This document shows positions 6,841 to 12,743 of a DNA stretch of 16,067 nucleotides, piece by piece. Location: contig CAZJFT010000022.1 in the NCBI GenBank assembly GCA_964545585.1, forward strand, positions 1 to 16,067, read 5' to 3'. The notes under the pieces were generated by a model. The model made no database searches, was not told the origin of the DNA, and saw only the letters and a program-made list of their open reading frames with translations. The position numbers and the translations under genes were made by a program. Source of the stretch: UBA9642 sp964545585. GTDB lineage: Archaea > Nanobdellota > Nanobdellia > Woesearchaeales > UBA9642. Positions within the stretch are counted from its first letter, which is position 1. Every line of letters starts with the position of its first letter.

Positions 6841-7382
6841 AGTTTATGGTTTCCTATTATTTCAAATATCGCAACAATATTATTTTTCTGGTCAACTGCT
6901 GATTCTGATGCATTGATTAATCCATACGTTTTGTCTGGATCTATATGCTCCCGTATATGATTATATGAATCTGCTATATTCTCGTTCCCTATTGGGACTT
7001 CAAAGGATTGCATCACTCCAGTCTCTACGCGTCTGCCCATCCTATCGAATAATCCCTCTCTTTTGCCTAAATTCAACGGAATCATGTGTGGCTTGTTTAG
7101 GTTGTAAAGAACAATCTCTTCTATCGAAGTATCCATTATCCTATAATATCCTATATGCTCCAGCCTGCTTATGTCTAATCGCATCCTGATGAGTTTCCTG
7201 GCAATCCTCTCCTCTACATAAAAGTCTGGGGCGTATATCATCGCAAATGTCGGAAAGCTTGCAAAAATTTTTTTATGGTACACAGCGTCTCCTGAGCTTA
7301 TTATATATTTATCTTTTACAGCATAGACTGGTGTTATCCGTTCTATCAAGTCCTTTTCTTCTTCTGTGGATGCTATGATCAT
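6834..7382 (-). CDS. Hypothetical protein, 182 aa
   Basis: Unrecognised. A soluble alpha/beta protein with no membrane segment or signal peptide. Visible features are an N-terminal segment starting MIIASTEEEKDLIERITPVYAVKDK, a central arginine-rich helix (ERIARKLIRMRLDISRLEHIGYYR, about residues 57-80) and a C-terminal part ending in hydrophobic beta-like NNIVAIFEIIGNHKLY. The Arg/Tyr-rich middle could bind nucleic acid, but this is only a compositional impression. ATG 7382 is supported by a TATTTAAA element about 28 bases upstream in a compact region shared with the divergent CorC-like gene. Three genes in a row here (182, 116 and 141 aa) have no recognised function. Confidence 0.75.
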   Translation of the reverse strand: MIIASTEEEKDLIERITPVYAVKDKYIISSGDAVYHKKIFASFPTFAMIYAPDFYVEERIARKLIRMRLDISRLEHIGYYRIMDTSIEEIVLYNLNKPHMIPLNLGKREGLFDRMGRRVETGVMQSFEVPIGNENIADSYNHIREHIDPDKTYGLINASESAVDQKNNIVAIFEIIGNHKLY

Positions 7383-7403
7383 ATGCCTTAGGAAACATCA
7401 TCA

Positions 7404-7443
7404 TTTTTTAAATATTCGCTCCAGCATGAATAATATTTATAAA
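7404..7443. promoter_or_regulatory. Divergent promoter pair
   Basis: The 84-base gap holds two TATA boxes facing away from each other. AATATTTAAAAAA on the minus strand (7404-7416) serves ATG 7382. TTTATAAA on the plus strand (7436-7443) predicts a start near 7465-7467, where the TTG 7464/GTG 7467 start of the CorC-like gene lies. The two boxes are only about 20 bases apart, so transcription factor binding at one may compete with the other. Confidence 0.55.
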
Positions 7444-7466
7444 CCTATGGTTATGTATGTTATTTG

Positions 7467-8780
7467 GTGATTCAATTGTATGAATGGATTTTGATGTTTG
7501 TATTCATTTTGTTCTCCTTCTTCTTTTCTGGGTATGAGTCCGCAATCCTTTCTCTGAGGACTTCTAGGATAAGGGAATTGGTGCGTAAGAAGGTGAGGAA
7601 TGCGAAGCTTGTATCAAAATTCAAGCATGACCAGCATAATACCATAATAACGCTTCTCATAGGGAACAATATAGTCAATGTCGGAGCTTCTGCTCTAGCC
7701 ACTAAGATTACTTTTGATTATGCTTCTAGGCTTGGACTGCTTGAAGGATATGCGATAGCCATAGCAACTGGTGCAATGACTTTCTTGTTATTGGTCTTCG
7801 GTGAGATAACGCCTAAGACATTAGCTGTGAAGAAGGCAGAGAATTTTGCATTGTTCGGTGCAAGATTGCTTCTGTTCTTCAATTTCATATTCACGCCTTT
7901 GAGATGGTTCTTTGAAGCCATAGCAAGCCTTATATTAGGAATTTTCGGGGTATCACTCAAGGAGACGCATTATTATAGTGCAGGAGAGATTAAGGAATTC
8001 GTTGAGATGAGCCATGAAGAAGGAGCAATCAAGGAAACAGAGAAGGAGATGATACATAACATCCTTGATTTCAATGATATTGCAGTCAGTGAGATAATGA
8101 CTCCTATAACAAAAGTTATAGCTGTGGATTCCAATAAGACAATAAGGGATATAATACATCTCTTGATAAAGGATAATTTCTCCAGGATTCCTGTTTACGA
8201 CAAGCACTTGGAAGAGATAGTGGGAGTCGTTTTCATAAAAGACCTTCTTCCATATATAGAGAAAGGCAATGTCGATGTCAAAGTTAGTGATGTTAAAAGG
8301 AAGATAGTTCACGTCCCCGCTTCAAAGAAGATAAGCACTTTGTTCCATTATTTCAAGAGTAAGAAAGAGCATATCGCCGTTGTTGTAAATGAATTCGGGA
8401 ATACGTTGGGGATTGTCACTCTAGAGGATGTGCTTGAGGAGCTTGTCGGCGAGATACAGGATGAGAGTGATGATGAGGACGAGAACAACATAAAGAAGGT
8501 GGATGAGAAGACTATAGTTGTCCCGGGCACTACCAATATCGATGAAGTAAATGAACTGTTGCATGTCAGCATAAAAGAGGATCGTCATTATCAGACTATA
8601 GCAGGGTATGTGTTCTTCCTTATAGGGAAGGTTCCGAAGAAAGGTCATGTGATAAATACTGATGATTTGACAATAACGATAATAGATGCAGACCATAAGA
8701 AGATAAACAAGGTGAAGATAGAGCGCAAGAATTCTTATAAGCATCAATTTGTGGATGGCGTCGATGAGCTGCTGAAATGA
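7467..8780 (+). CDS. CNNM/CorC-type (DUF21 + CBS pair + CorC_HlyC) membrane protein, 437 aa
   Basis: Member of the CorC/HlyC/CNNM family, which exports or senses magnesium and other divalent cations at the cytoplasmic membrane. The DUF21 membrane domain covers about residues 1-160, with helices near 5-22, 58-78, 95-112 and 130-160. The family's helix-turn segments FFSGYESAILS (19-29) and FGEITPKTLAVKK (111-123) are present. Two CBS domains follow (about 205-265 and 275-330, including IMTPITKV and GIVTLEDVLEELVGEI), which in relatives bind Mg-ATP. A Glu/Asp-rich linker (331-340) leads to the CorC_HlyC domain to the C-terminus. The start is uncertain by one codon: TTG 7464 or GTG 7467. GTG is preferred because it lies at the transcription start predicted by the TATA box at 7436-7443. 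Family assignment is sure; transported ion is not. Confidence 0.93.
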   Translation: MIQLYEWILMFVFILFSFFFSGYESAILSLRTSRIRELVRKKVRNAKLVSKFKHDQHNTIITLLIGNNIVNVGASALATKITFDYASRLGLLEGYAIAIATGAMTFLLLVFGEITPKTLAVKKAENFALFGARLLLFFNFIFTPLRWFFEAIASLILGIFGVSLKETHYYSAGEIKEFVEMSHEEGAIKETEKEMIHNILDFNDIAVSEIMTPITKVIAVDSNKTIRDIIHLLIKDNFSRIPVYDKHLEEIVGVVFIKDLLPYIEKGNVDVKVSDVKRKIVHVPASKKISTLFHYFKSKKEHIAVVVNEFGNTLGIVTLEDVLEELVGEIQDESDDEDENNIKKVDEKTIVVPGTTNIDEVNELLHVSIKEDRHYQTIAGYVFFLIGKVPKKGHVINTDDLTITIIDADHKKINKVKIERKNSYKHQFVDGVDELLK

Positions 8781-8830
8781 TTGTTAGATGCTGAAATTGG
8801 TTGCCGAATGGATGTATTTTCCCCATTAAC

Positions 8831-8838
8831 TTTTTAAA
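8831..8838 (+). promoter_or_regulatory. TATA box deciding the cdc6 start
   Basis: TTTTTAAA preceded by AAC, centred 26.5 bases before ATG 8861. It predicts a leaderless mRNA starting at that ATG, so the in-frame TTG 8801 and ATG 8855 are upstream of the likely transcript. Confidence 0.6.
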
Positions 8839-8860
8839 CATCTGTAAAATCTCTATGTCC

Positions 8861-9922
8861 ATGGGAATATATGATGACCTTCTGAAGAATACTGAATCTT
8901 TATTCAAGAATGAGTATGCTTTAGATTATAGTTTCATACCAAAAATAATACCTTATAGGGAATCGCAGCAGAAATATCTTGCTTCATGCATAAGACCGTT
9001 GCTTTCAGAGCATAATGGCCGCAATGTATTGATACATGGTCCTCCAGGTGTCGGAAAGACTGCTGCATTGAGGCATCTGATAAAAGAATTAGAGGAAAGT
9101 GATGAGCTGTATGAGAAGCTTGAGATAGTGTACATAAACTGTTGGCATAAGAATACTACATACAAAGTTGCTTTGGAGATTTGTGATGTTTTGGGATATG
9201 CATTCGTGCAGAACAAGAACACTGAGGACTTGTTTAAGATAGTCGAGCAGATAATCAATAAGAAGGCCGCGATATTCATATTTGATGAGATTGACAAGGC
9301 AGAGGATACTGATTTCTTATACATACTTGCTGAGAACATACTTAAGAAATCAATCTTCTTGGTCACTAATTATAAGTCATGGTTGCTTGAGCTTGATGAT
9401 AGGATAAGGAGCAGATTGTTGCTTGAGCAGATAGAGTTCCCGCAGTATACTCAAGAAGAGATGCATGGAATATTGAGGCAGAGGATAGAATATGCATTCC
9501 ATGAGGGGTGTTTCAGTGATGAGACTGTGGAGATGATTGCATCTAAGGCTTCAGAATTGAAGGATATACGGATAGGGTTATTCCTTTTGAGGGAGAGTGC
9601 ATTGATTGCTGAAGAGAAATCTGCGCGCAAAGTGAGTGCTGAGCATGTGCAGTCTGCAATAAGAAAGATAGATCAGTTTACAATAAAGAATACTGATGAG
9701 CTTGATGAGGAATCACGATCCATACTTAAGGTCATAAAAGAGAATTCTGGGAAGAAGATTGGGGATTTGTTCAAGATATATGAGAAGGCGGGAGGGAAGT
9801 CAAGCTATAAGACATTCCAGAGGAAGATAAATAAGCTTGATGAGGGCAAATTCATCTCTCTTGAAAGGACATATGCTGGCGGCAACACTACAATAGTGAA
9901 CAAGACCCTTACAGAATACTAG
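8861..9922 (+). CDS. cdc6: Orc1/Cdc6-type replication initiator, 353 aa
   Basis: AAA+ ATPase that binds replication origins and loads the MCM helicase. Walker A is GPPGVGKT (60-67), Walker B IFIFDEID (138-145), sensor 1 is Asn170 in LVTN, followed by the conserved RIRSR (181-185), and the sensor 2 region is KDIRIGLFLLR (234-244). The C-terminal about 75 residues (from 280) form the winged-helix DNA-binding domain. At 353 residues it is somewhat shorter than the usual 380-420, with a compact N-terminus. The neighbourhood shows no clear origin recognition box (no TTCCA..GGAAAC-type repeat) in the 80-base upstream gap or the 27-base downstream gap. Start chosen at ATG 8861 from the TATA spacing; ATG 8855 would add two residues. 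Confidence 0.95.
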   Translation: MGIYDDLLKNTESLFKNEYALDYSFIPKIIPYRESQQKYLASCIRPLLSEHNGRNVLIHGPPGVGKTAALRHLIKELEESDELYEKLEIVYINCWHKNTTYKVALEICDVLGYAFVQNKNTEDLFKIVEQIINKKAAIFIFDEIDKAEDTDFLYILAENILKKSIFLVTNYKSWLLELDDRIRSRLLLEQIEFPQYTQEEMHGILRQRIEYAFHEGCFSDETVEMIASKASELKDIRIGLFLLRESALIAEEKSARKVSAEHVQSAIRKIDQFTIKNTDELDEESRSILKVIKENSGKKIGDLFKIYEKAGGKSSYKTFQRKINKLDEGKFISLERTYAGGNTTIVNKTLTEY

Positions 9923-9923
9923 A

Positions 9924-9935
9924 ATTATATATAAT
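9924..9935. repeat. 12-bp perfect palindrome between convergent genes
   Basis: ATTATATATAAT lies in the 27-base gap between the convergent ends of cdc6 and the 112-aa gene. It is probably simple AT-rich terminator-like sequence. Confidence 0.3.
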
Positions 9936-9949
9936 GCTAGGATTATATT

Positions 9950-10288
9950 TCACTGCAATTTATCTTTGCATTTGACCATTATCTTTCCGCATTCATCTAA
10001 TGCGCCAAGCTTCTTGATTGCCGTGTTTATCTTGTTCTTAGCTTCCTCTATCATGCTCGCTTCTATGCTGACTGTCTCTTTTGTCGATTTTTCCAGAAGC
10101 TCTCTTGAATCAATCAAACATTGATGATATTCGCTTATAGCGTCTCTTATTCTTGTCAATGTGGGATTTGCGGTTTCTATTATCTCTTTGAGATGCTTGT
10201 TTATTATATCTAGAGCTTGATATGTGTGGCCAGTGCTTATCTTATCTATCGCTTTATTCAGGTCTTCCTTTTGATTTATTAGAAACAT
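9950..10288 (-). CDS. Small helical hypothetical protein, 112 aa
   Basis: Unrecognised, highly helical and charged, with three or four predicted amphipathic helices (about 5-35, 40-65, 70-95, 98-110) and three Cys (57, 99, 105). The repeated Leu/Ile spacing suggests a helical bundle or coiled coil, possibly a dimer. There are no membrane segments. It converges on cdc6 with a 27-base gap. GAGGT (10291-10295) lies only 2 bases before ATG 10288, closer than normal for a ribosome site, so translation may use the site weakly. Two palindromes at 10321-10355 lie upstream and could control this gene, the divergent microprotein operon, or both. Confidence 0.65.
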   Translation of the reverse strand: MFLINQKEDLNKAIDKISTGHTYQALDIINKHLKEIIETANPTLTRIRDAISEYHQCLIDSRELLEKSTKETVSIEASMIEEAKNKINTAIKKLGALDECGKIMVKCKDKLQ

Positions 10289-10320
10289 GTACCTCTTTTT
10301 TTACGTTTTTCTGTCTTTTT

Positions 10321-10355
10321 CAGTATATTTTAGTATACTTGATATAACTTATATC
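10321..10355. promoter_or_regulatory. Tandem palindromes between divergent genes
   Basis: Two adjacent inverted repeats: AGTATA-TTTTAG-TATACT (10322-10339) and GATATAA-c-TTATATC (10341-10355, 7 bp each side). They lie in the 200-base gap between the minus-strand 112-aa gene and the plus-strand microprotein operon. Tandem symmetric sites of this size are typical of dimeric repressor operators, but the AT-rich composition makes chance symmetry easier. Confidence 0.4.
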
Positions 10356-10426
10356 TTTAAGATTATATAGTTTGTGCTTATATGCGCGTTACGGACACTG
10401 GACACATTAGACATTGACTAATAGGG

Positions 10427-10435
10427 TATTTAAAT
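10427..10435 (+). promoter_or_regulatory. TATA box of the microprotein operon
   Basis: TATTTAAAT, predicting transcription from about 10457 and a leader of about 32 bases, unusually long for this region. A perfect 10-bp palindrome, TGATATATCA (10448-10457), covers the expected start site and could be an operator. Confidence 0.5.
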
Positions 10436-10447
10436 GATCGGTTCGAT

Positions 10448-10457
10448 TGATATATCA
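10448..10457. promoter_or_regulatory. Palindrome at the predicted transcription start
   Basis: TGATATATCA is a perfect 10-bp palindrome downstream of the TATA box at 10427-10435 and spans the predicted start site. The 10-mer TCGATTGATA (10443-10452) that overlaps it recurs at 10498-10507 inside the first microprotein gene. Confidence 0.35.
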
Positions 10458-10478
10458 TTGGTTGCGTGAATATTTTTC

Positions 10479-10483
10479 GGAGG
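10479..10483 (+). promoter_or_regulatory. Strong Shine-Dalgarno site of microprotein 1
   Basis: GGAGG with 5 bases of spacing to ATG 10489. It is the strongest ribosome-binding match in the window, in a genome region where most genes appear leaderless. Confidence 0.65.
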
Positions 10484-10488
10484 AAAAA

Positions 10489-10608
10489 ATGATAGAATCG
10501 ATTGATAACGGATTTGACATGGGATTCAGACCGCATGAGAACCATGAGTACATTGAAGGCCTGTTCTATTCACAGATGGAAAGCCTTACAAGGGGGAGAA
10601 GAAAATGA
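10489..10608 (+). CDS. Microprotein 1, 39 aa, first gene of a two-gene microprotein operon
   Basis: This short gene is easily missed by length cut-offs. It has a TATA box, a leader of about 32 bases, a perfect GGAGG at optimal spacing, and its TGA overlaps the ATG of the next microprotein gene (ATGA). The product starts MIESIDNGFDMGFRPHENHE, continues with a Tyr/Phe-containing middle and ends in a basic tail (TRGRRK). There is no membrane segment, Cys or known motif. Tail charge could allow nucleic acid or ribosome contact, but that is a guess. The evidence for being coding is the arrangement of signals rather than similarity, and I know no homologue. Confidence 0.6.
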   Translation: MIESIDNGFDMGFRPHENHEYIEGLFYSQMESLTRGRRK

Positions 10609-10688
10609 ACAAGAGAATAATGGAATTGTTGGAAAGATATGAAGGCAAGGATTTTTTGTATGATAGGATAGACGAGCTTGCAGTATAA
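10605..10688 (+). CDS. Microprotein 2, 27 aa, overlapping the first by four bases
   Basis: Starts at ATG 10605 within the ATGA overlap with microprotein 1, so it should be translationally coupled. It also has its own G-rich site (AGGGGGAG at 10591-10598) 6 bases before the start. The product, beginning MNKRIMELLERYEGKDFLYD, would form one amphipathic, charged helix, with Leu/Ile/Tyr on one face. A T-tract terminator follows directly after the TAA. There is no known homologue; a partner-binding peptide or stabiliser of microprotein 1 is a reasonable guess only. Confidence 0.55.
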   Translation: MNKRIMELLERYEGKDFLYDRIDELAV

Positions 10689-10707
10689 TTTTTTTATAGG
10701 TTTTTTT
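10689..10707 (+). terminator. T-tract terminator of the microprotein operon
   Basis: T7 at 10689-10695 and T7 at 10701-10707 begin immediately after the stop codon of microprotein 2, without a strong hairpin, as expected for archaeal termination. Confidence 0.6.
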
Positions 10708-10709
10708 CT

Positions 10710-10783
10710 TGATATATTTTCCTGATATATTTTTTTATATCTTGTTTTTTCGATACTCGAAAATCATATTTTCGATATATTTT
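10710..10783. repeat. Three copies of GATATATTTT
   Basis: The 10-mer occurs at 10711-10720, 10724-10733 and 10774-10783. The first two are 13 bases apart; the third runs into the TATA box of the YrdC-family gene. The T-rich content partly explains them as terminator sequence, but the repeated GATATAT core also recurs inside the palindrome at 10448-10457. Confidence 0.4.
10757..10775. promoter_or_regulatory. Operator-like palindrome in front of the YrdC-family promoter
   Basis: TCGAAAAT-CAT-ATTTTCGA, a perfect 8-bp inverted repeat with a 3-base centre, ends 4 bases before the TATA box at 10780-10787. This is the position where archaeal activators or BRE-overlapping repressors bind. Confidence 0.45.
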
Positions 10784-10787
10784 TAAA
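10780..10787 (+). promoter_or_regulatory. TATA box of the YrdC-family operon
   Basis: TTTTTAAA centred 27.5 bases before ATG 10811, implying a leaderless transcript. Confidence 0.6.
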
Positions 10788-10810
10788 TAAATTCTTATTG
10801 CCTATTTTTT

Positions 10811-11461
10811 ATGATTGTACTAAATCTTGACGAATACAATGTTCATAAGAAGACAATAATAGAAGAATTGAAGAAGACCGTATTTGTATATCCTACTGAC
10901 ACCATATACGGATTGGGATGTAATGCAACGGATGAACGATTAGTCTCAAAGATACGTAAGATAAAAAATTCCCAACAACCATTTTCTGTAATAGTGCCGA
11001 GCAAGGAATGGATATACCAGAACTGCGAAGTCACACAGGAAGCAGATGAATGGATAAGGAAGCTTCCAGGCCCATATACTTTGATATTGAAATTGAAGAA
11101 TCCTAAAGCATTGGCAAAGAATGTCTATCATTCAAACAGTATGAATACTGTGGGCGTAAGGATGCCTAACCATTGGTTTCTTGCAGTCGCTTATCAGATG
11201 AGGGTTCCCATAATCACTACTTCAGCGAATGTCTCTGGAAGGGATTTCATGACGACTCTAGATGATCTTGATTCTACAATCAGGAATAATGTGGATTATG
11301 TCTTTTATGATGGTGAGAAGCGTGGAAGGCCTTCAACTATGATTAATCTTGTCGGTCCAGAGATATTTATAAAACAAAGGACTGAATCAAGCTCGACAAA
11401 AGAGAAATCTAAGGATATGTCTAAGAATATACAATTCCCTATCAAAGAAATAGAGATGTGA
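10811..11461 (+). CDS. Threonylcarbamoyl-AMP synthase, YrdC/Sua5 family, 216 aa
   Basis: Makes L-threonylcarbamoyl-AMP from Thr, bicarbonate and ATP, the first step of the t6A37 modification of tRNAs reading ANN codons. The single YrdC domain shows FVYPTDTIYGLGCNA (25-39), the basic ATP-site segment KIKNSQQPFSVIVP (50-63), KLPGPYTLILK (84-94), VGVRMPNH (114-121), PIITTSANVSGRD (133-145) and RPSTMINLVG (173-182). It has no C-terminal Sua5 domain, so it is of the short YrdC type. A Ser/Lys-rich tail of about 25 residues ends the protein. It heads a two-gene operon with the metallophosphoesterase (5-base gap). The other t6A genes (Kae1 complex) are not in the window. Confidence 0.93.
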   Translation: MIVLNLDEYNVHKKTIIEELKKTVFVYPTDTIYGLGCNATDERLVSKIRKIKNSQQPFSVIVPSKEWIYQNCEVTQEADEWIRKLPGPYTLILKLKNPKALAKNVYHSNSMNTVGVRMPNHWFLAVAYQMRVPIITTSANVSGRDFMTTLDDLDSTIRNNVDYVFYDGEKRGRPSTMINLVGPEIFIKQRTESSSTKEKSKDMSKNIQFPIKEIEM

Positions 11462-11466
11462 GATAA

Positions 11467-12090
11467 ATGAGGATACTTTCTGCAGGAGACCTGCATGGTG
11501 ATATGGGTATAGTTAAGAAATTAGCCGATAGGGCAGAGAAAGAGAATGTCGACCTAGTGATACTTGCAGGAGACTTGACTGAAGGAGATGAGAAGACAGA
11601 CAATCTTATCGGCCCGTTTCTTAAAAAACATAAAAAAGTCCTTATAGTGCCTGGAAATCATGAAAGTCCTGCAACAGCAGACTTCTTGGCACAATTCTAT
11701 GGCATAAAAAATTTACATGGATATTCAGTGAGGATACCTGATGCGAAGCATCCGCAAAAGAACATCGGAGTATTCGGTTGTTCAGGAGTCAATCTGGGGA
11801 TACATCAGATATCCGATAAAGAGGCTTATGATTTATTGAAGAAAGGTCATGATTACATAAAAGATGTTCCAATAAAGATAATGGTAAGCCATGTCCACCC
11901 AGCAAATTCGAAGATAGAAAAATTCACTCAATTCTTTGAAGGTTCAAAAGCAGTTCGTCGGGCGATTGACAAATTTCAGCCAGACATAATGATATGCTCG
12001 CATGTGCATGAAGCCGAGGGTTTGGAAGAGAAGATTGGAAAGACACGCGTCATAAATGTTGGATCGAAAGGGAAGATCATTGAGATTTAG
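11467..12090 (+). CDS. Calcineurin-like metallophosphoesterase, 207 aa
   Basis: Small binuclear metallophosphoesterase. Metal ligands are visible in order: GDLHGD (Asp8, His10), GDLTEGD (Asp36), GNHE (Asn64, His65), VSHVHP (His142) and CSHVHEAEG (His179, His181). The fold matches archaeal YfcE/MJ0936-like phosphodiesterases and single-domain predicted phosphoesterases; the exact substrate cannot be read from sequence. The start codon is five bases after the stop of the YrdC-family gene, so the two should be co-transcribed; there is no strong ribosome site in the gap. The 3' end overlaps the convergent P-loop kinase-like gene by 14 bases. Confidence 0.9.
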   Translation: MRILSAGDLHGDMGIVKKLADRAEKENVDLVILAGDLTEGDEKTDNLIGPFLKKHKKVLIVPGNHESPATADFLAQFYGIKNLHGYSVRIPDAKHPQKNIGVFGCSGVNLGIHQISDKEAYDLLKKGHDYIKDVPIKIMVSHVHPANSKIEKFTQFFEGSKAVRRAIDKFQPDIMICSHVHEAEGLEEKIGKTRVINVGSKGKIIEI

Positions 12091-12640
12091 GGATTTCTTT
12101 TATTGATTTTTCTATAAGGTCAGCCCTTAACCTGTCGTTCATTGATGGGCTAGAAGAAAGGTTTGGAATATCTATTATAGGATGGTTTGTTATCTCATAA
12201 AACCATCTCACTATTTCATATATCTTCTTCGCTTCATCAAAATCCTTTTCAACACGGATATCATTTCTTATGAATCCATTGGATGAAAGGGAAATGACGG
12301 CACAATATCTCTTATCCTCATCAACAGGAAAAGAGAATCCTCCGCCTAGAAAATAATTGCTGAATCCTATGTAATCATGCAATCCCCTGTCAAGGATCAA
12401 AATTTTAGGTTCAGGGCCAGTATTTTCCTGTTCAAATGATAATTCCCTATAATACTGCAAATCGCACATTATCCTCTGCCGCAAATTCCTATGCTCGTAA
12501 TCGTCTGGCTTGTCCTTGAATCTATTTAATACTTCTTCAGCAACTTCTTCAAGTACGGCATATCCTCTAGATTTCAATTCCCTAAGAACGGAAGTCTTTC
12601 CCGATCCTGATGGGCCTGTTATGACGAATTTGTATATCAT
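12077..12640 (-). CDS. AAA_28-type P-loop NTPase/kinase-like protein, 187 aa
   Basis: P-loop protein with Walker A GPSGSGKT (9-16) and the signature LDRGLHDYIGF (83-93), which resembles the DRG..D segment of AAA_28/NadR-kinase-like proteins. The end has the pattern seen in this group: an aromatic helix (RWFYEITNHPIIDIP) before a short C-terminal region. Relatives are predicted small-molecule kinases or NTPases whose substrate is mostly unknown. AAATAAAT (12663-12670) is centred 26.5 bases before ATG 12640, so the mRNA is probably leaderless. Its last 14 bases overlap the convergent metallophosphoesterase gene, so the two transcripts would be complementary at their 3' ends. Confidence 0.85.
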   Translation of the reverse strand: MIYKFVITGPSGSGKTSVLRELKSRGYAVLEEVAEEVLNRFKDKPDDYEHRNLRQRIMCDLQYYRELSFEQENTGPEPKILILDRGLHDYIGFSNYFLGGGFSFPVDEDKRYCAVISLSSNGFIRNDIRVEKDFDEAKKIYEIVRWFYEITNHPIIDIPNLSSSPSMNDRLRADLIEKSIKEIPKSQ

Positions 12641-12662
12641 TATTATTTAACTGCGTAAAAGA

Positions 12663-12670
12663 ATTTATTT
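12663..12670 (-). promoter_or_regulatory. TATA-like element of the P-loop kinase-like gene
   Basis: AAATAAAT on the minus strand, centred 26.5 bases before ATG 12640. Confidence 0.4.
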
Positions 12671-12714
12671 TTTATTCACGTGATTTATGTGATGGTGTTG
12701 TATGTTCCATAAAA

Positions 12715-12722
12715 TTTATAAT
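12715..12722 (+). promoter_or_regulatory. TATA box deciding the aldo/keto reductase start
   Basis: TTTATAAT centred 25.5 bases before ATG 12744. It lies downstream of the ATG at 12702, which therefore cannot be the start of this transcript. Confidence 0.6.
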
Positions 12723-12743
12723 AATGCAATATCTTTGCATAAT

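Noticed and set aside
8421..8747. 108-codon minus-strand frame opposite the CorC-like gene
   Set aside because: Hydrophobic antisense shadow of a conserved CBS/CorC_HlyC region; no independent signals.
10382..10417. 11-codon upstream frame (ATG 10382) before the microprotein operon
   Set aside because: It lies before the TATA box assigned to the operon, and the upstream AT-rich element is not at leaderless spacing.
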